A DNA stretch of 64,000 nt, from positions 52,417 to 116,416 of the forward strand of contig NZ_NPKP01000015.1 of NCBI RefSeq assembly GCF_008329585.1. The letters are read 5' to 3'. The notes beneath the pieces are model-generated. The model ran no database searches and was not told the DNA's origin. It was given only the letters and a program-made list of their open reading frames with translations. This DNA is from Mycolicibacterium sp. P9-22. Its GTDB lineage: Bacteria > Actinomycetota > Actinomycetes > Mycobacteriales > Mycobacteriaceae. Both the position numbers and the translations under genes were made by a program. Shown here piece by piece: positions 17,998-26,134 of this stretch (within the stretch, counting starts at the first letter, position 1; each line of letters begins with the position of its first letter).

Positions 17998-19311
17998 TCA
18001 CCCGCCGAAGAGCAGGTACAGCCCGGTGAAGGTGTAGCTGACCATCACCAGCATCATGGCCAGCTGCCCGGTCATCTGATGTCCCTTGGGCAGCACCCGC
18101 AGCGCGCGGTCGTGCGCGGCGATCACGCCGGCGACATGCCCGAGGAGCACGAACCCGACCTTCAACGAGGCCAGTACCGACGGATGCATGGACAGCAGGT
18201 AGTACACCTGGGCGTCATGGGATCCCATCAGGGCGTGCACGGTCTGCTGGCCCTTCTCGACCAGATAGGTGAGGTAGTGGGCGAAGACGTAGCCGATGAC
18301 GATCGGGATCAGCGAGTGCGCCATCAGGCCGGGCAACGCGAGACGGCCCTGACGGTCCACGCCTCCGGTCGCCGCGGCGGCCAGGCTGAAGGTCACCGCC
18401 ACCACCGCGATGAACGCCAACAGGCCGGCGGTCTTGTATCCGGTCGCACCCCAGGCGCCCGAGGTGTGGGCGTCCACGAAGTTGCGCCACCCCGGCATCG
18501 CCGAGAAGCTGTCGAACGCAGTGGATCCCAGCAGCACCGCCAGCACCGTCACGGTGCCGGGACGCACCGGAAGCGACAGCAGGTGGTTGAACGGGTTGCC
18601 GATGGCGATGCGGCCGTCGGGATTGCGCCGCCACGGCGCACACCGGGAGGCGATCATGCTGTAGACCTCGAACGGATCGGCCTGCGCGCACCAGCGCGGC
18701 CCGCTCACCAGGGCGCCCACCAGGGTCACCGACAGGTAGATCAGCAGCCAGGTCTTGACCGCGCCGAGTGATCCCGGGTCGGGGCTGGCCAACTCCAGCC
18801 AGACGAACGCGAACAATCCGGCGGCGGCCGGCCAGTAGCCGAGCCGGCGTGGGTAGGGGCGAGCGAAGCGACGGGGGGAAACCACGCCGTCGCGGGTGAC
18901 GCGGAGCAGCCGGAGCAGCGTGCGTACCGGCGAGATCACCCGCCACACCGGGCCCAGCAACAGGGACAGCGCCACCATGCCGACCCACAGCAGGACATAG
19001 AAGACACCGGGCAGCGCGTTGCGGGAATCCTGCGGACCGGTGACGGCCGCGACCGCCACCCATGCGGTGAAAGCCAGGCCGGCCGCGCCGAGCAGCCATC
19101 GGGTCACCGGTGCGTCGATGACGGCGGTGACCCGGTCCGGGAGCGGGCGGCCCAGGGTACCGGGATCGAAACGTGGTGTGCGCCAGGCCAGTGCGACCAC
19201 CGCGAAGGTGAAGGTCAGCGTCCATGCGGCGCCGACCACCGCATAGGTGAACGGAATGGGCAGATCGGCCGAGCCACCCAGACCGTGGGCGAGGACTGCC
19301 GTGGCGGTCAC
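17998..19311 (-). CDS. Polytopic membrane protein of unknown function
   Basis: A 437-residue protein with about 10-12 hydrophobic segments. Histidines and charged residues cluster in loops (HALMGSHDAQVYYLLSMHPS near the C-terminus, KGHQMTG). It also has a cysteine-containing loop (GPRWCAQADPFEVYSMIASRCAPW) reminiscent of membrane redox or metal proteins, but I recognise no family with confidence. Last gene of a four-gene operon in which every junction overlaps by 4 nt; its ATG lies in the stop of the cupredoxin-like lipoprotein gene (19308-19311). A dispersed repeat (18857-18877) lies within the coding sequence. Confidence 0.75.
   Translation of the reverse strand: MTATAVLAHGLGGSADLPIPFTYAVVGAAWTLTFTFAVVALAWRTPRFDPGTLGRPLPDRVTAVIDAPVTRWLLGAAGLAFTAWVAVAAVTGPQDSRNALPGVFYVLLWVGMVALSLLLGPVWRVISPVRTLLRLLRVTRDGVVSPRRFARPYPRRLGYWPAAAGLFAFVWLELASPDPGSLGAVKTWLLIYLSVTLVGALVSGPRWCAQADPFEVYSMIASRCAPWRRNPDGRIAIGNPFNHLLSLPVRPGTVTVLAVLLGSTAFDSFSAMPGWRNFVDAHTSGAWGATGYKTAGLLAFIAVVAVTFSLAAAATGGVDRQGRLALPGLMAHSLIPIVIGYVFAHYLTYLVEKGQQTVHALMGSHDAQVYYLLSMHPSVLASLKVGFVLLGHVAGVIAAHDRALRVLPKGHQMTGQLAMMLVMVSYTFTGLYLLFGG
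18857..18877. repeat. Dispersed short repeat, copy 2
   Basis: GGGGCGAGCGAAGCGACGGG plus one G on the plus strand. It lies inside the reverse-strand membrane-protein gene, where it encodes part of a loop (near VVSPRRFARPYPRR). Identical over the core to the copy at 48988-49007 in inverted orientation. Confidence 0.6.
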
Positions 19312-19715
19312 TGCACCGTGATGGTCGCGACGACGCGGTTCAGGTGGTGCAACTCGACGTCGACCTTGCCGGGCGCCGCGACCTCGAACTGAAAGGATTG
19401 CAGCGCTTCAGGTTTCACGGCGAAGGTGTGTTCAGGGCTGGCGTGCACATGGAGTTCGTCGTCGGCGTCGCTGGTGACCCTGATGACGATCGGCTGTTTC
19501 ACCGCGGCCTGCACCTGCTGGTTGACCGGGGTCACCTGCCCGCCGGAGATGGTGACGTCGATGACGACCCGGGCCGGCGGCGCCTGCTGATCGGAGAGAG
19601 CCGGCGCGGCCGTCGACCCGGTCTGGGCGGCCGGTTCCTCGGTGGAACCGGTGCAGCCCACGGTGGCCAGCGCGGCCCCGGTCAACACCACGGTCGCCGC
19701 GATCAGTGTCCTCAA
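19308..19715 (-). CDS. Cupredoxin-like lipoprotein
   Basis: A 135-residue exported protein. The signal peptide ends in a lipobox (ALATVGC, Cys21), so it should be anchored on the outer face of the membrane. The mature part is a beta-rich cupredoxin-type domain with DDELHVHASPEH and VDVELHHLNRVVATITVQ, whose histidines sit where copper-binding relatives hold metal. There is no Cys/Met pair of a true blue-copper site, so metal binding is only possible. It overlaps both neighbours by 4 nt. Confidence 0.72.
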   Translation of the reverse strand: MRTLIAATVVLTGAALATVGCTGSTEEPAAQTGSTAAPALSDQQAPPARVVIDVTISGGQVTPVNQQVQAAVKQPIVIRVTSDADDELHVHASPEHTFAVKPEALQSFQFEVAAPGKVDVELHHLNRVVATITVQ

Positions 19716-19861
19716 TCTGTTTCCTCACTTCGATTCTCGTCGTCGGGGTCCGGGTTGCGCCGGTCCCGGATGGCCACCCACGCCACCACCGCGGCGACCA
19801 CCACGGCGGGGGCGAAGGCGGGCAGTGCCAGCAGCAGGGAATGGTCGGCCAGGTAGGTCAC
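19712..19861 (-). CDS. 49-residue single-span membrane protein
   Basis: Start GTG 19861 overlaps the stop of the 610-residue protein (GTGA), and its stop overlaps the start of the lipoprotein gene. The protein begins MTYLADHSLLLALPAFAP, continues with one hydrophobic span (VVVAAVVAWVAI) and ends in a highly charged tail (RDRRNPDPDDENRSEETD). Coupling on both sides makes it very likely real, perhaps a small subunit of the membrane complex encoded here. The longer frame upstream is antisense or shadow sequence. Confidence 0.7.
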   Translation of the reverse strand: MTYLADHSLLLALPAFAPAVVVAAVVAWVAIRDRRNPDPDDENRSEETD

Positions 19862-21690
19862 GCGAGCGGGATGGGTTGCTTGGTTTCCGCGCCGGTGTGA
19901 GCGCGCATCTCCCGGTCGTTGATCCGGCCGGCCCCCCAGCTCAGTGCTGCGATCAGGATGAGCGAGCACAGCAGCACCACGATTGATGCGACGGTGAACA
20001 GCCAACTCGGCACGTCCAGATTCCGTTCCCGCTGCAGGATTTCGATCTCCTGGGTGAAGTTCCGTGTCATGGACGCCTCGGCGGGCAGCTCGGTGGCGCC
20101 GATGCCCGGGTCGGCGGGCAGGAAGATCGGGACAGCGGTCATGGTGCGGCCGTCCTGGACCCGGACCAAGGTCTTCCAGGTGCCCCACACCGGTATCGGG
20201 CGGGTGGTGCGGTAGTGGCCGGGGCCGAGGCGTTCGAGCTTGTCGACGATCAGCCCGCGTTCGTTGTCGAGGCCGCCCTGCCAGGACAGCATCGAAATCC
20301 ATTCGGGATCATCGCTGATCAGTTCGGTTGGGGTGAACCGGATATCGGCGCTCACCAGACGCTGACCGGCGGGGCTCGGCAATTCGGTGAGGGTGATCTG
20401 CGCGCCGGCGTTCTGCGGCACCGAGACGTTCAGGCCGTTGCCGACCGCGGCGCCGATGGCCAGCACCGTCAGCACCACCACCCCGACGCCGGCGGCACGC
20501 CGGGGCAACGGTCGGCCGGTGAGCACGGTGGCGAGCAGCCCGCCGCACATGCCCATCAGGACGGCCACCGGCACCGAGGTGGCCAGGGCTTCCAGCCACA
20601 TGGAGGCAGGCCACGGGTACATGAAGACCGCGTCGATCCAGAACGACTCCAGCCACAGGCCGACCGTGCCGATGCCGGCACCGGCGACCGCGCCGAACAG
20701 GATGGGGCGCTGCAGAAGTGGTGTCAGGGCCAGCAGTTCGACGACCAGTGCCGGGCCGAGGTAGAGCGCGAACCAGCTGTAGGGGGCGCCGAGCACCGGG
20801 CCGACCGCGATGGCGACGAGCCCGCGGATCAGCAGGGCGAACAGCACCGCGGCCAGCGCCGCGCCCCTGCCCAGGGTGATCCGGGCCGCGACCAGGGCCA
20901 GCGCGGCTGCGGCCGCGATCAGCATCGGGTGCAGCACCAGCCGGAACTGCTCGATGCCGAAGTCGTACTCGACCGGGAACACCGACATGCCGATGACCAG
21001 GCCGCCGAAGGCGAAGTACCGCAATATCTTTCGGGGGGCGACTTCGGCGTCAGGCCCCATCGCGAGACGGCCTTCGTGTTCCAGCAGCAGGACGGCGACC
21101 AGGGAAAGGCCCGCGCCGCCGATCAGCATCAGGTGGGTGGGCCCCCAGAGCGTGACGTCCTGACCGAAGATGCGATGCCAGACGTCATCGAGCGGGAAAC
21201 CGATGAGCGCGTACAGACCGCAGGCGGCCATCAAGACACCGCCCACAGGTGCGTACCAGGTTCTGGTGATCTTGAGCGCGGCCGGACCCGGCTTGTCGTA
21301 GGGCAGGATGATGGCCAGCGATCCGGCGATGAACAGCAGGAACAGCCCCACCAGGATGAAGTAGTGCGCAGGGTTGGCGAGCGGGCCGGAGTCGCGGCCC
21401 TTGCCGATGTGCAGGCTGACATCCCAGATGAAGCCGAACATCGCGCAGATGATGGTCGAGACGAACAGCAACGTCGGCAGCGCCACCCAGGGTGGCCGCT
21501 TCATCTTATGGCCGACCTTGTTGGCCAGCGTGTCCAGCCAGGTGATTCGCCGGGTGCGATGCAGGATGCCGATCCACAACAGTCCGGCGGTGATGATGCC
21601 GGTGGCGATCGAGACGCCGATGATCTGATCGAGATCCGCGCCGCCACCTTCGGTGCCCGCCTGCGCCAACACGCTCAACGTGCCTGACAT
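19858..21690 (-). CDS. Large polytopic membrane protein with extracytoplasmic C-terminal domain
   Basis: A 610-residue protein. About 12 hydrophobic helices fill residues 20-430. A soluble, probably external domain follows at about 435-560 (SVPQNAGAQITLTEL, WISMLSWQGGLDNERG, VWGTWKTLVRVQDGRTMTAVP), then one more helix near 568-590. Several histidines lie in or near helices (WDVSLHIGKGRD, GPTHLMLIGG, VLHPML). No family recognised. First gene of the four-gene operon; 102 bp separate it from the divergent gene at 21793. Confidence 0.75.
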   Translation of the reverse strand: MSGTLSVLAQAGTEGGGADLDQIIGVSIATGIITAGLLWIGILHRTRRITWLDTLANKVGHKMKRPPWVALPTLLFVSTIICAMFGFIWDVSLHIGKGRDSGPLANPAHYFILVGLFLLFIAGSLAIILPYDKPGPAALKITRTWYAPVGGVLMAACGLYALIGFPLDDVWHRIFGQDVTLWGPTHLMLIGGAGLSLVAVLLLEHEGRLAMGPDAEVAPRKILRYFAFGGLVIGMSVFPVEYDFGIEQFRLVLHPMLIAAAAALALVAARITLGRGAALAAVLFALLIRGLVAIAVGPVLGAPYSWFALYLGPALVVELLALTPLLQRPILFGAVAGAGIGTVGLWLESFWIDAVFMYPWPASMWLEALATSVPVAVLMGMCGGLLATVLTGRPLPRRAAGVGVVVLTVLAIGAAVGNGLNVSVPQNAGAQITLTELPSPAGQRLVSADIRFTPTELISDDPEWISMLSWQGGLDNERGLIVDKLERLGPGHYRTTRPIPVWGTWKTLVRVQDGRTMTAVPIFLPADPGIGATELPAEASMTRNFTQEIEILQRERNLDVPSWLFTVASIVVLLCSLILIAALSWGAGRINDREMRAHTGAETKQPIPLA

Positions 21691-21792
21691 GCCCCACCCC
21701 CGTTTACGAACCTGCGGATTTACTGGTCGGTAATGTTGCCAGAAACCGATACCCGATACCAGGGGTACCAGAAGTCGCTACCCTGAGCGGCA

Positions 21793-22347
21793 ATGAAGTT
21801 CGCCGGTCTGCACCTGCGCCAACGTGACCGGATCAGCTGTGGTCCCTCGGTCGCGGTGCTGGCCGGCGCGTTGCTGGCGCCTGGTTACGGCACGCCGCTG
21901 AGCGGGGCTGGTGCGTCGTCCTGGTTCGACGCCGAGCAGGGGAGGGTCCATCGCGCGGTGAACCGGATCTGGCCCCGGCGTCTCGGGATGACGCCGAGCG
22001 GCATGGCCGGCGCCATCAATGGGCACAGCCCGGTCCGGTACCGCTGGCGGCTGTGCCGGGGCCTGCTGCGCAGAACAGATCCACTCGACGACGTGCTGGC
22101 CGCCGTTCGCGCCGGCTTTCCGGTCGCGATGCTGGTCGGCGGGTTGATCCCGCGGCACTGGGTGCTGTTCGTCGGGATGCGGAGCGATGGTGACCGATTG
22201 CGTTGCTACGAACCCACATCGGGGCAGACCCGCACCGTCGACATCGCTGCTGTGCAGCGAGCGGAGCTGACCGGCGTGGGCTTTCCGAGGCCGTTCGCGT
22301 TCGTTCTGCCGACGGCGGGGTGGCCTCAGCCGCGTTGCGCCTCTTAG
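21793..22347 (+). CDS. C39-like (papain-fold) protein of unknown function
   Basis: A 184-residue protein without a signal peptide. It opens MKFAGLHLRQRDRISCGPSV, with Gln10 and Cys16 spaced as the oxyanion Gln and nucleophile of C39-type cysteine peptidases. A His follows in PRHWVLFVG and a polar residue in YEPTSGQT. This is the usual C39-like order Q..C..H..N/D, so hydrolase or transglutaminase-type activity is possible. It starts at ATG 21793 and precedes, but is not clearly part of, the glycosyltransferase operon. Confidence 0.6.
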   Translation: MKFAGLHLRQRDRISCGPSVAVLAGALLAPGYGTPLSGAGASSWFDAEQGRVHRAVNRIWPRRLGMTPSGMAGAINGHSPVRYRWRLCRGLLRRTDPLDDVLAAVRAGFPVAMLVGGLIPRHWVLFVGMRSDGDRLRCYEPTSGQTRTVDIAAVQRAELTGVGFPRPFAFVLPTAGWPQPRCAS

Positions 22348-22379
22348 CCCGTCGAACTATAGTCTGGACACATGTCCAG
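22335..22379 (+). promoter_or_regulatory. Promoter and TetR-type operator of the glycosyltransferase operon
   Basis: A -35 TTGCGC (22335-22340), a 17-bp spacer and a -10 TATAGT (22358-22363) are followed at once by a perfect inverted repeat, CTGGACA-CA-TGTCCAG (22364-22379). The operator covers the expected transcription start. The same arrangement with nearly the same operator stands before the TetR gene at 26172, so this TetR is the probable repressor. Confidence 0.7.
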
Positions 22380-22413
22380 TATGCCTGCGCTGCAGTTCAG
22401 CGGATTGAGCTGA
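22372..22413 (+). CDS. Putative 13-residue leaderless ORF upstream of the glycosyltransferase
   Basis: ATG 22372 lies 9 nt after the -10 box and opens a short frame (MSSMPALQFSGLS) that ends at TGA 22411-22413, one base before the GTG of the glycosyltransferase. If transcription starts at or next to this ATG it would be translated without a leader. Reinitiation could then feed the next start, which has no strong Shine-Dalgarno sequence of its own. Inferred purely from spacing. Confidence 0.4.
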   Translation: MSSMPALQFSGLS

Positions 22414-22414
22414 G

Positions 22415-23674
22415 GTGCGTATAGCCCTTCTGTCGTACCGCAGCAAAACTCATTGCGGTGGGCAGGGTGTCTATGTCCGGTACCTTTCCCAGGGCCTCGC
22501 CGAGCTCGGTCACGATGTCGAGGTGTTCTCCGGCCAGCCCTATCCCGAGGGGCTGGACCCGCGGGTACGGCTGACCAAGGTGCCGAGCCTGGATCTCTAT
22601 CGCGAGCCCGATCCGTTCCGGGTGCCGCACCCTCGCGAGATCCGGGACCGCATCGATGTGCTCGAACTGGCAACCATGTGGTCGGCCGGATTTCCCGAGC
22701 CGAAGACGTTCTGTCTGCGGGTGGCCCGGATCATGGCCGAACGCGGTGACGAGTTCGACGTCATCCACGACAACCAGAGCCTGGGCTCGGCGCTGCTGAC
22801 GATCGCGCGGCGGGGATTGCCGGTGGTGGCCACCGTGCACCACCCGATCACCCGTGACAGGGTGCTCGAGGTGGCCGCCGCCAAGTGGTGGCGCAAGCCG
22901 CTGGTGCGGCGCTGGTATGCGTTCGCCGAGACGCAGAAGAAGGTCGCGCGGGCGATCCCGGAACTGCTGACCGTCTCGACGACGTCGGCCGCCGATATCG
23001 CCGAGGACTTCGGGGTGAGCGACGAGCAGCTGCACGTGGTGCCACTCGGTGTGGACACCGAGTTGTTCAAGCCCGCCTCCGAGCGGGTGCCAGGGCGCAT
23101 CATCGCCATCGCCAGCGCGGACGTGCCGCTCAAGGGTGTGGGCAATCTGCTGCAGTCGGTGGCGCGTTTGCGCGCACATCACAACCTCGATGTGCAGCTG
23201 GTGTCCAAGCTCGAACCCAACGGGCCGACCGAGAAACTGATCGCCGAACTGGGCATCTCCGATATCGTCAACGTCTCCAGCGGCCTGTCCGACGAAGCGC
23301 TCGCCGAGCTGCTGGCGTCCGCCGAGATCGCCTGCATACCTTCGCTATACGAGGGATTCTCGTTGCCCGCGGTGGAGGCGATGGCCAGTGGCACCCCGAT
23401 CGTGGCGAGCCGGGCCGGGGCGCTGCCCGAGGTACTCGGCGAAGAGGGGACGTGCGCCCGACTGGTACGGCCCGCCGATGTCGAGGAGTTGACCGGTGTG
23501 CTCGGCGAACTGCTGGACTCACCCGCCGAACGGCACCGTCTCGGCGCCGCCGGACGGCGCCGGGCACTGGATGTATTCAGCTGGGAATCCGTTGCTGCAC
23601 AGACCGTCACCGTGTACGAGCGGGCCATCGAGAGAACCGCCGCCAAGGCGAAGAAAGGACGGACAGCGTGCTGA
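22415..23674 (+). CDS. Family 4 glycosyltransferase
   Basis: A 419-residue GT-B fold enzyme. The N-terminal domain starts ALLSYRSKTHCGGQGVYVRYL, the glycine-rich acceptor-side loop of GT4. The C-terminal donor domain carries VVPLGVDTELFKP and the E-x7-E motif in PSLYEGFSLPAVEAMASGTPIV. It would move a hexose from a nucleotide sugar to a lipid or glycan in the cytoplasm. GTG 22415 gives the family-typical N-terminus. It overlaps the following methyltransferase by 7 nt. With its neighbours it suggests a modified glycoconjugate; the product is unknown. Confidence 0.87.
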   Translation: MRIALLSYRSKTHCGGQGVYVRYLSQGLAELGHDVEVFSGQPYPEGLDPRVRLTKVPSLDLYREPDPFRVPHPREIRDRIDVLELATMWSAGFPEPKTFCLRVARIMAERGDEFDVIHDNQSLGSALLTIARRGLPVVATVHHPITRDRVLEVAAAKWWRKPLVRRWYAFAETQKKVARAIPELLTVSTTSAADIAEDFGVSDEQLHVVPLGVDTELFKPASERVPGRIIAIASADVPLKGVGNLLQSVARLRAHHNLDVQLVSKLEPNGPTEKLIAELGISDIVNVSSGLSDEALAELLASAEIACIPSLYEGFSLPAVEAMASGTPIVASRAGALPEVLGEEGTCARLVRPADVEELTGVLGELLDSPAERHRLGAAGRRRALDVFSWESVAAQTVTVYERAIERTAAKAKKGRTAC

Positions 23675-24402
23675 CCGTTGACTACGACCGCCTCGGCGTC
23701 GGACCCGGGACGACGGTGATCGATGTGGGCTGCGGCGCAGGCAGGCACTCCTTCGAGGCCTACCGGCGCGGCGCCGATGTCATCGCCTTCGACCAGAGCG
23801 TCGAGGATCTCAACGATGTCGACGCCATCCTGACCGCGATGAAGGAGCAGGGCGAGGCGCCCGCGTCGGCCAGCGCGGAGGCCGTGAAGGGTGACGCGCT
23901 GGCGCTGCCCTATGCCGACGGCAGCTTCGACTGTGTGATCGCCTCGGAGATCCTGGAGCATGTGCCCGCGGACGACGCGGCGATCGCCGAATTGGTCCGC
24001 GTGCTCAAACCCGGTGGGAAGCTAGCCATCACCGTGCCCCGCTGGCTGCCCGAGAAGGTGTGCTGGCTGCTCTCGGACGAGTACCACGCCAACGAGGGCG
24101 GGCACATCCGCATCTACCGTGCCGATGAACTGCGCGACAAGGTCGTCAGCCGCGGGATGCGATTCACCCACCGTGAGCACGCGCACTCGCTGCACGCGCC
24201 GTTCTGGTGGCTGAAATGCGCCGTCGGAGTAGACAAGCCGGACCATCCCGCGGTGACGGCCTATCACAAGCTGCTGGTGTGGGACATGATGAGCCGGCCG
24301 TGGCTGACCCGCAGCGCCGAGGCGGCGCTCAACCCGGTGATCGGCAAGAGCGTCGCTCTGTACTTCGAAAAACCGGTGGCCTTCGAGAAGCCGGTCGCGT
24401 AG
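23668..24402 (+). CDS. Class I SAM-dependent methyltransferase
   Basis: A 244-residue enzyme with SAM motif I VIDVGCGAGRHSFEAYRRGAD, the acidic DALALPYADGSFD and the post-motif SEILEHVPADDAAIAELVRVLKPGG, typical of the Methyltransf_11 group. The start is GTG 23668, inside the end of the glycosyltransferase gene; the longer open frame is a shadow. Coupled to the GT4, it probably methylates the same glycolipid or its sugar. Confidence 0.87.
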   Translation: MLTVDYDRLGVGPGTTVIDVGCGAGRHSFEAYRRGADVIAFDQSVEDLNDVDAILTAMKEQGEAPASASAEAVKGDALALPYADGSFDCVIASEILEHVPADDAAIAELVRVLKPGGKLAITVPRWLPEKVCWLLSDEYHANEGGHIRIYRADELRDKVVSRGMRFTHREHAHSLHAPFWWLKCAVGVDKPDHPAVTAYHKLLVWDMMSRPWLTRSAEAALNPVIGKSVALYFEKPVAFEKPVA

Positions 24403-24408
24403 GACACC

Positions 24409-25473
24409 ATGCGTCGCCACGAGACTCCCGGTGTATCAGGTGTATTGACGCCGCAGCAGTGCCTGCAGACGGCCCAGTCCATCGCCGACACGCAGGAATC
24501 CGATGGTGCCATCCCGTGGTCCGTGGGCGGTCACACCGACCCGTGGGATCACGTCGAGAACCTGATGGCGCTGACGGTCGCCGGGCTTCTCGATCCGGCC
24601 CGTGCCGGATTCGAATGGTGCCGCACCACCCAGCGGGCGGACGGTTCCTGGCCGATCCAGTTACGCAACGGTGTCATCGAGGACGCCAACACCGACAGTA
24701 ACTTCTGTGCCTACATTGCCACCGGTGTGTGGCACCACGTGCTCATCACCGGGGACCGGCGGTTCGCGGTGCGGATGTGGCCGACGGTGACCCGGGCCAT
24801 CGATCTGGTGCTCAGCATGCAGCTGCCCGGCGGTCAGATCAGCTGGGCCAGAAGCGATGCCGGGATGATGGACGAGGCGCTGCTGACCGGATGTGCGAGC
24901 ATCTACCACAGCATCCGGTGTGCGCTGGCGCTGGCGAACTACCTCGACGATCCGCAGCCGGAATGGGAGGTGGCCGTCGGTCAGCTCGGACACGCCATTG
25001 CCGAACATCCGGAATTGTTCAACGCCAAGGACACCCACGCGATGGAGTGGTACTACCCGGTGCTCGGGGGTGCCATTCAGGGCGCGGCGGCGCACGCGCG
25101 CATCGAGTCCCGCTGGGATGACTTCGTGGTGCCCGGTCTGGGCATCCGCTGTGTCGACCACCGGCCGTGGGTGACCGGTGCGGAGACCTGCGAACTGGTC
25201 ATGGCACTGGACGCGGTCGGTGACCGCACCCGCGCACTGGAGCAGTTCACCGCCATGCAGCACCTGCGTGAGGTGGACGGATCCTATTGGACCGGATTGG
25301 TTTTCACCGACGGCAAGCGCTGGCCGGTGGAGCGCACCACCTGGACCGGCGCGGCTATGATCCTGGCCGCTGATGCCCTGTCCCGCACCACCCCGGCCGG
25401 CGGCATCTTCCACGGCGCCGACCTTCCGCGCGGCCTGGAGGGCGAGTTCGACTGCGCCTGCGACCGCGTCTAG
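24409..25473 (+). CDS. Prenyltransferase/squalene-cyclase-type alpha-barrel protein
   Basis: A 354-residue helical protein with repeats such as SIADTQESDGAIPWSVGG, WCRTTQRADGSWPIQL and the late TTWTGAAMILAADAL. These QxxDGxW-like repeats are typical of alpha/alpha barrels (squalene-hopene cyclase, prenyltransferase beta subunit, some glycoside-acting barrels). The DXDD cyclase acid is not evident, so cyclase activity is doubtful; carbohydrate binding or hydrolysis is an alternative. It starts 6 bp after the methyltransferase and ends with CTAG shared with the convergent methyltransferase. Confidence 0.7.
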   Translation: MRRHETPGVSGVLTPQQCLQTAQSIADTQESDGAIPWSVGGHTDPWDHVENLMALTVAGLLDPARAGFEWCRTTQRADGSWPIQLRNGVIEDANTDSNFCAYIATGVWHHVLITGDRRFAVRMWPTVTRAIDLVLSMQLPGGQISWARSDAGMMDEALLTGCASIYHSIRCALALANYLDDPQPEWEVAVGQLGHAIAEHPELFNAKDTHAMEWYYPVLGGAIQGAAAHARIESRWDDFVVPGLGIRCVDHRPWVTGAETCELVMALDAVGDRTRALEQFTAMQHLREVDGSYWTGLVFTDGKRWPVERTTWTGAAMILAADALSRTTPAGGIFHGADLPRGLEGEFDCACDRV

Positions 25474-26117
25474 ATGCGTTCCAGCAACCGCAGCGACCCG
25501 GTCGCCGAGATCTCTTTGAAGTCACCGGAATCGATGGCGCGGCGGTAGATGTGGAACGGAGCCTGGCCACCGTCGTTCGGGTCGGGGAACACATCGTGGA
25601 TGACCAGTCCGCCACCGGGCGCCACCCATTTGGCCCAGCCGTCATAGTCGCGCTGAGCGGCCTCCTCGGTGTGGCCGCCGTCGATGAACAGGAACTGCAC
25701 CGGGGTGCCCCAGACCCGCGCAACGGTGGGGGATTTCCCGACGATCGCGACCACGTGGTCCTCCAGCCCGGCCAGGTCCAGCGTGTGGCGCATGGTGGGC
25801 AGGGTGTCGAAGCGCTTGGTGACCGGATCGACCAGCCCGGTGTCGTGGTACTCCCAGCCGGGCTGATGCTCCTCGGATCCGTGATGGTGGTCGACGGTGT
25901 AGATGACACCGTCGACCTGGGCGGCTGCCGCACCCAGCAGCACGGTGGACTTACCGCAGTACGTGCCGATCTCGACACCGACACCGCCGGGGAGATAGTG
26001 CACGGCGGCGTCGTAGAGGGCGCGGCCTTCATCGGCGGGCATGAAGCCGATGACCTGCTCGGCGAATTCGAACAGGCGGGCGGCCTCGGCGGGCAGGGCG
26101 GTGTCGGCGGTGCTCAT
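25470..26117 (-). CDS. Class I SAM-dependent methyltransferase (Methyltransf_24 type)
   Basis: A 215-residue enzyme. SAM motif I is GVGVEIGTYCGKSTVLLGAAA, followed by IYTVDHHHGSEEH and the Asp of LFIDGGHTEEAAQRDYDGW, the pattern of O-methyltransferases in antibiotic and glycolipid pathways. ATG 26117 (MSTADTALPAEA) is preferred over the longer frame to 26171, which would run through the divergent TetR operator. Convergent with the barrel-protein gene and divergent from tetR, so it closes the cluster. Confidence 0.82.
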   Translation of the reverse strand: MSTADTALPAEAARLFEFAEQVIGFMPADEGRALYDAAVHYLPGGVGVEIGTYCGKSTVLLGAAAAQVDGVIYTVDHHHGSEEHQPGWEYHDTGLVDPVTKRFDTLPTMRHTLDLAGLEDHVVAIVGKSPTVARVWGTPVQFLFIDGGHTEEAAQRDYDGWAKWVAPGGGLVIHDVFPDPNDGGQAPFHIYRRAIDSGDFKEISATGSLRLLERI

Positions 26118-26134
26118 GACAGATGAACCTACCG

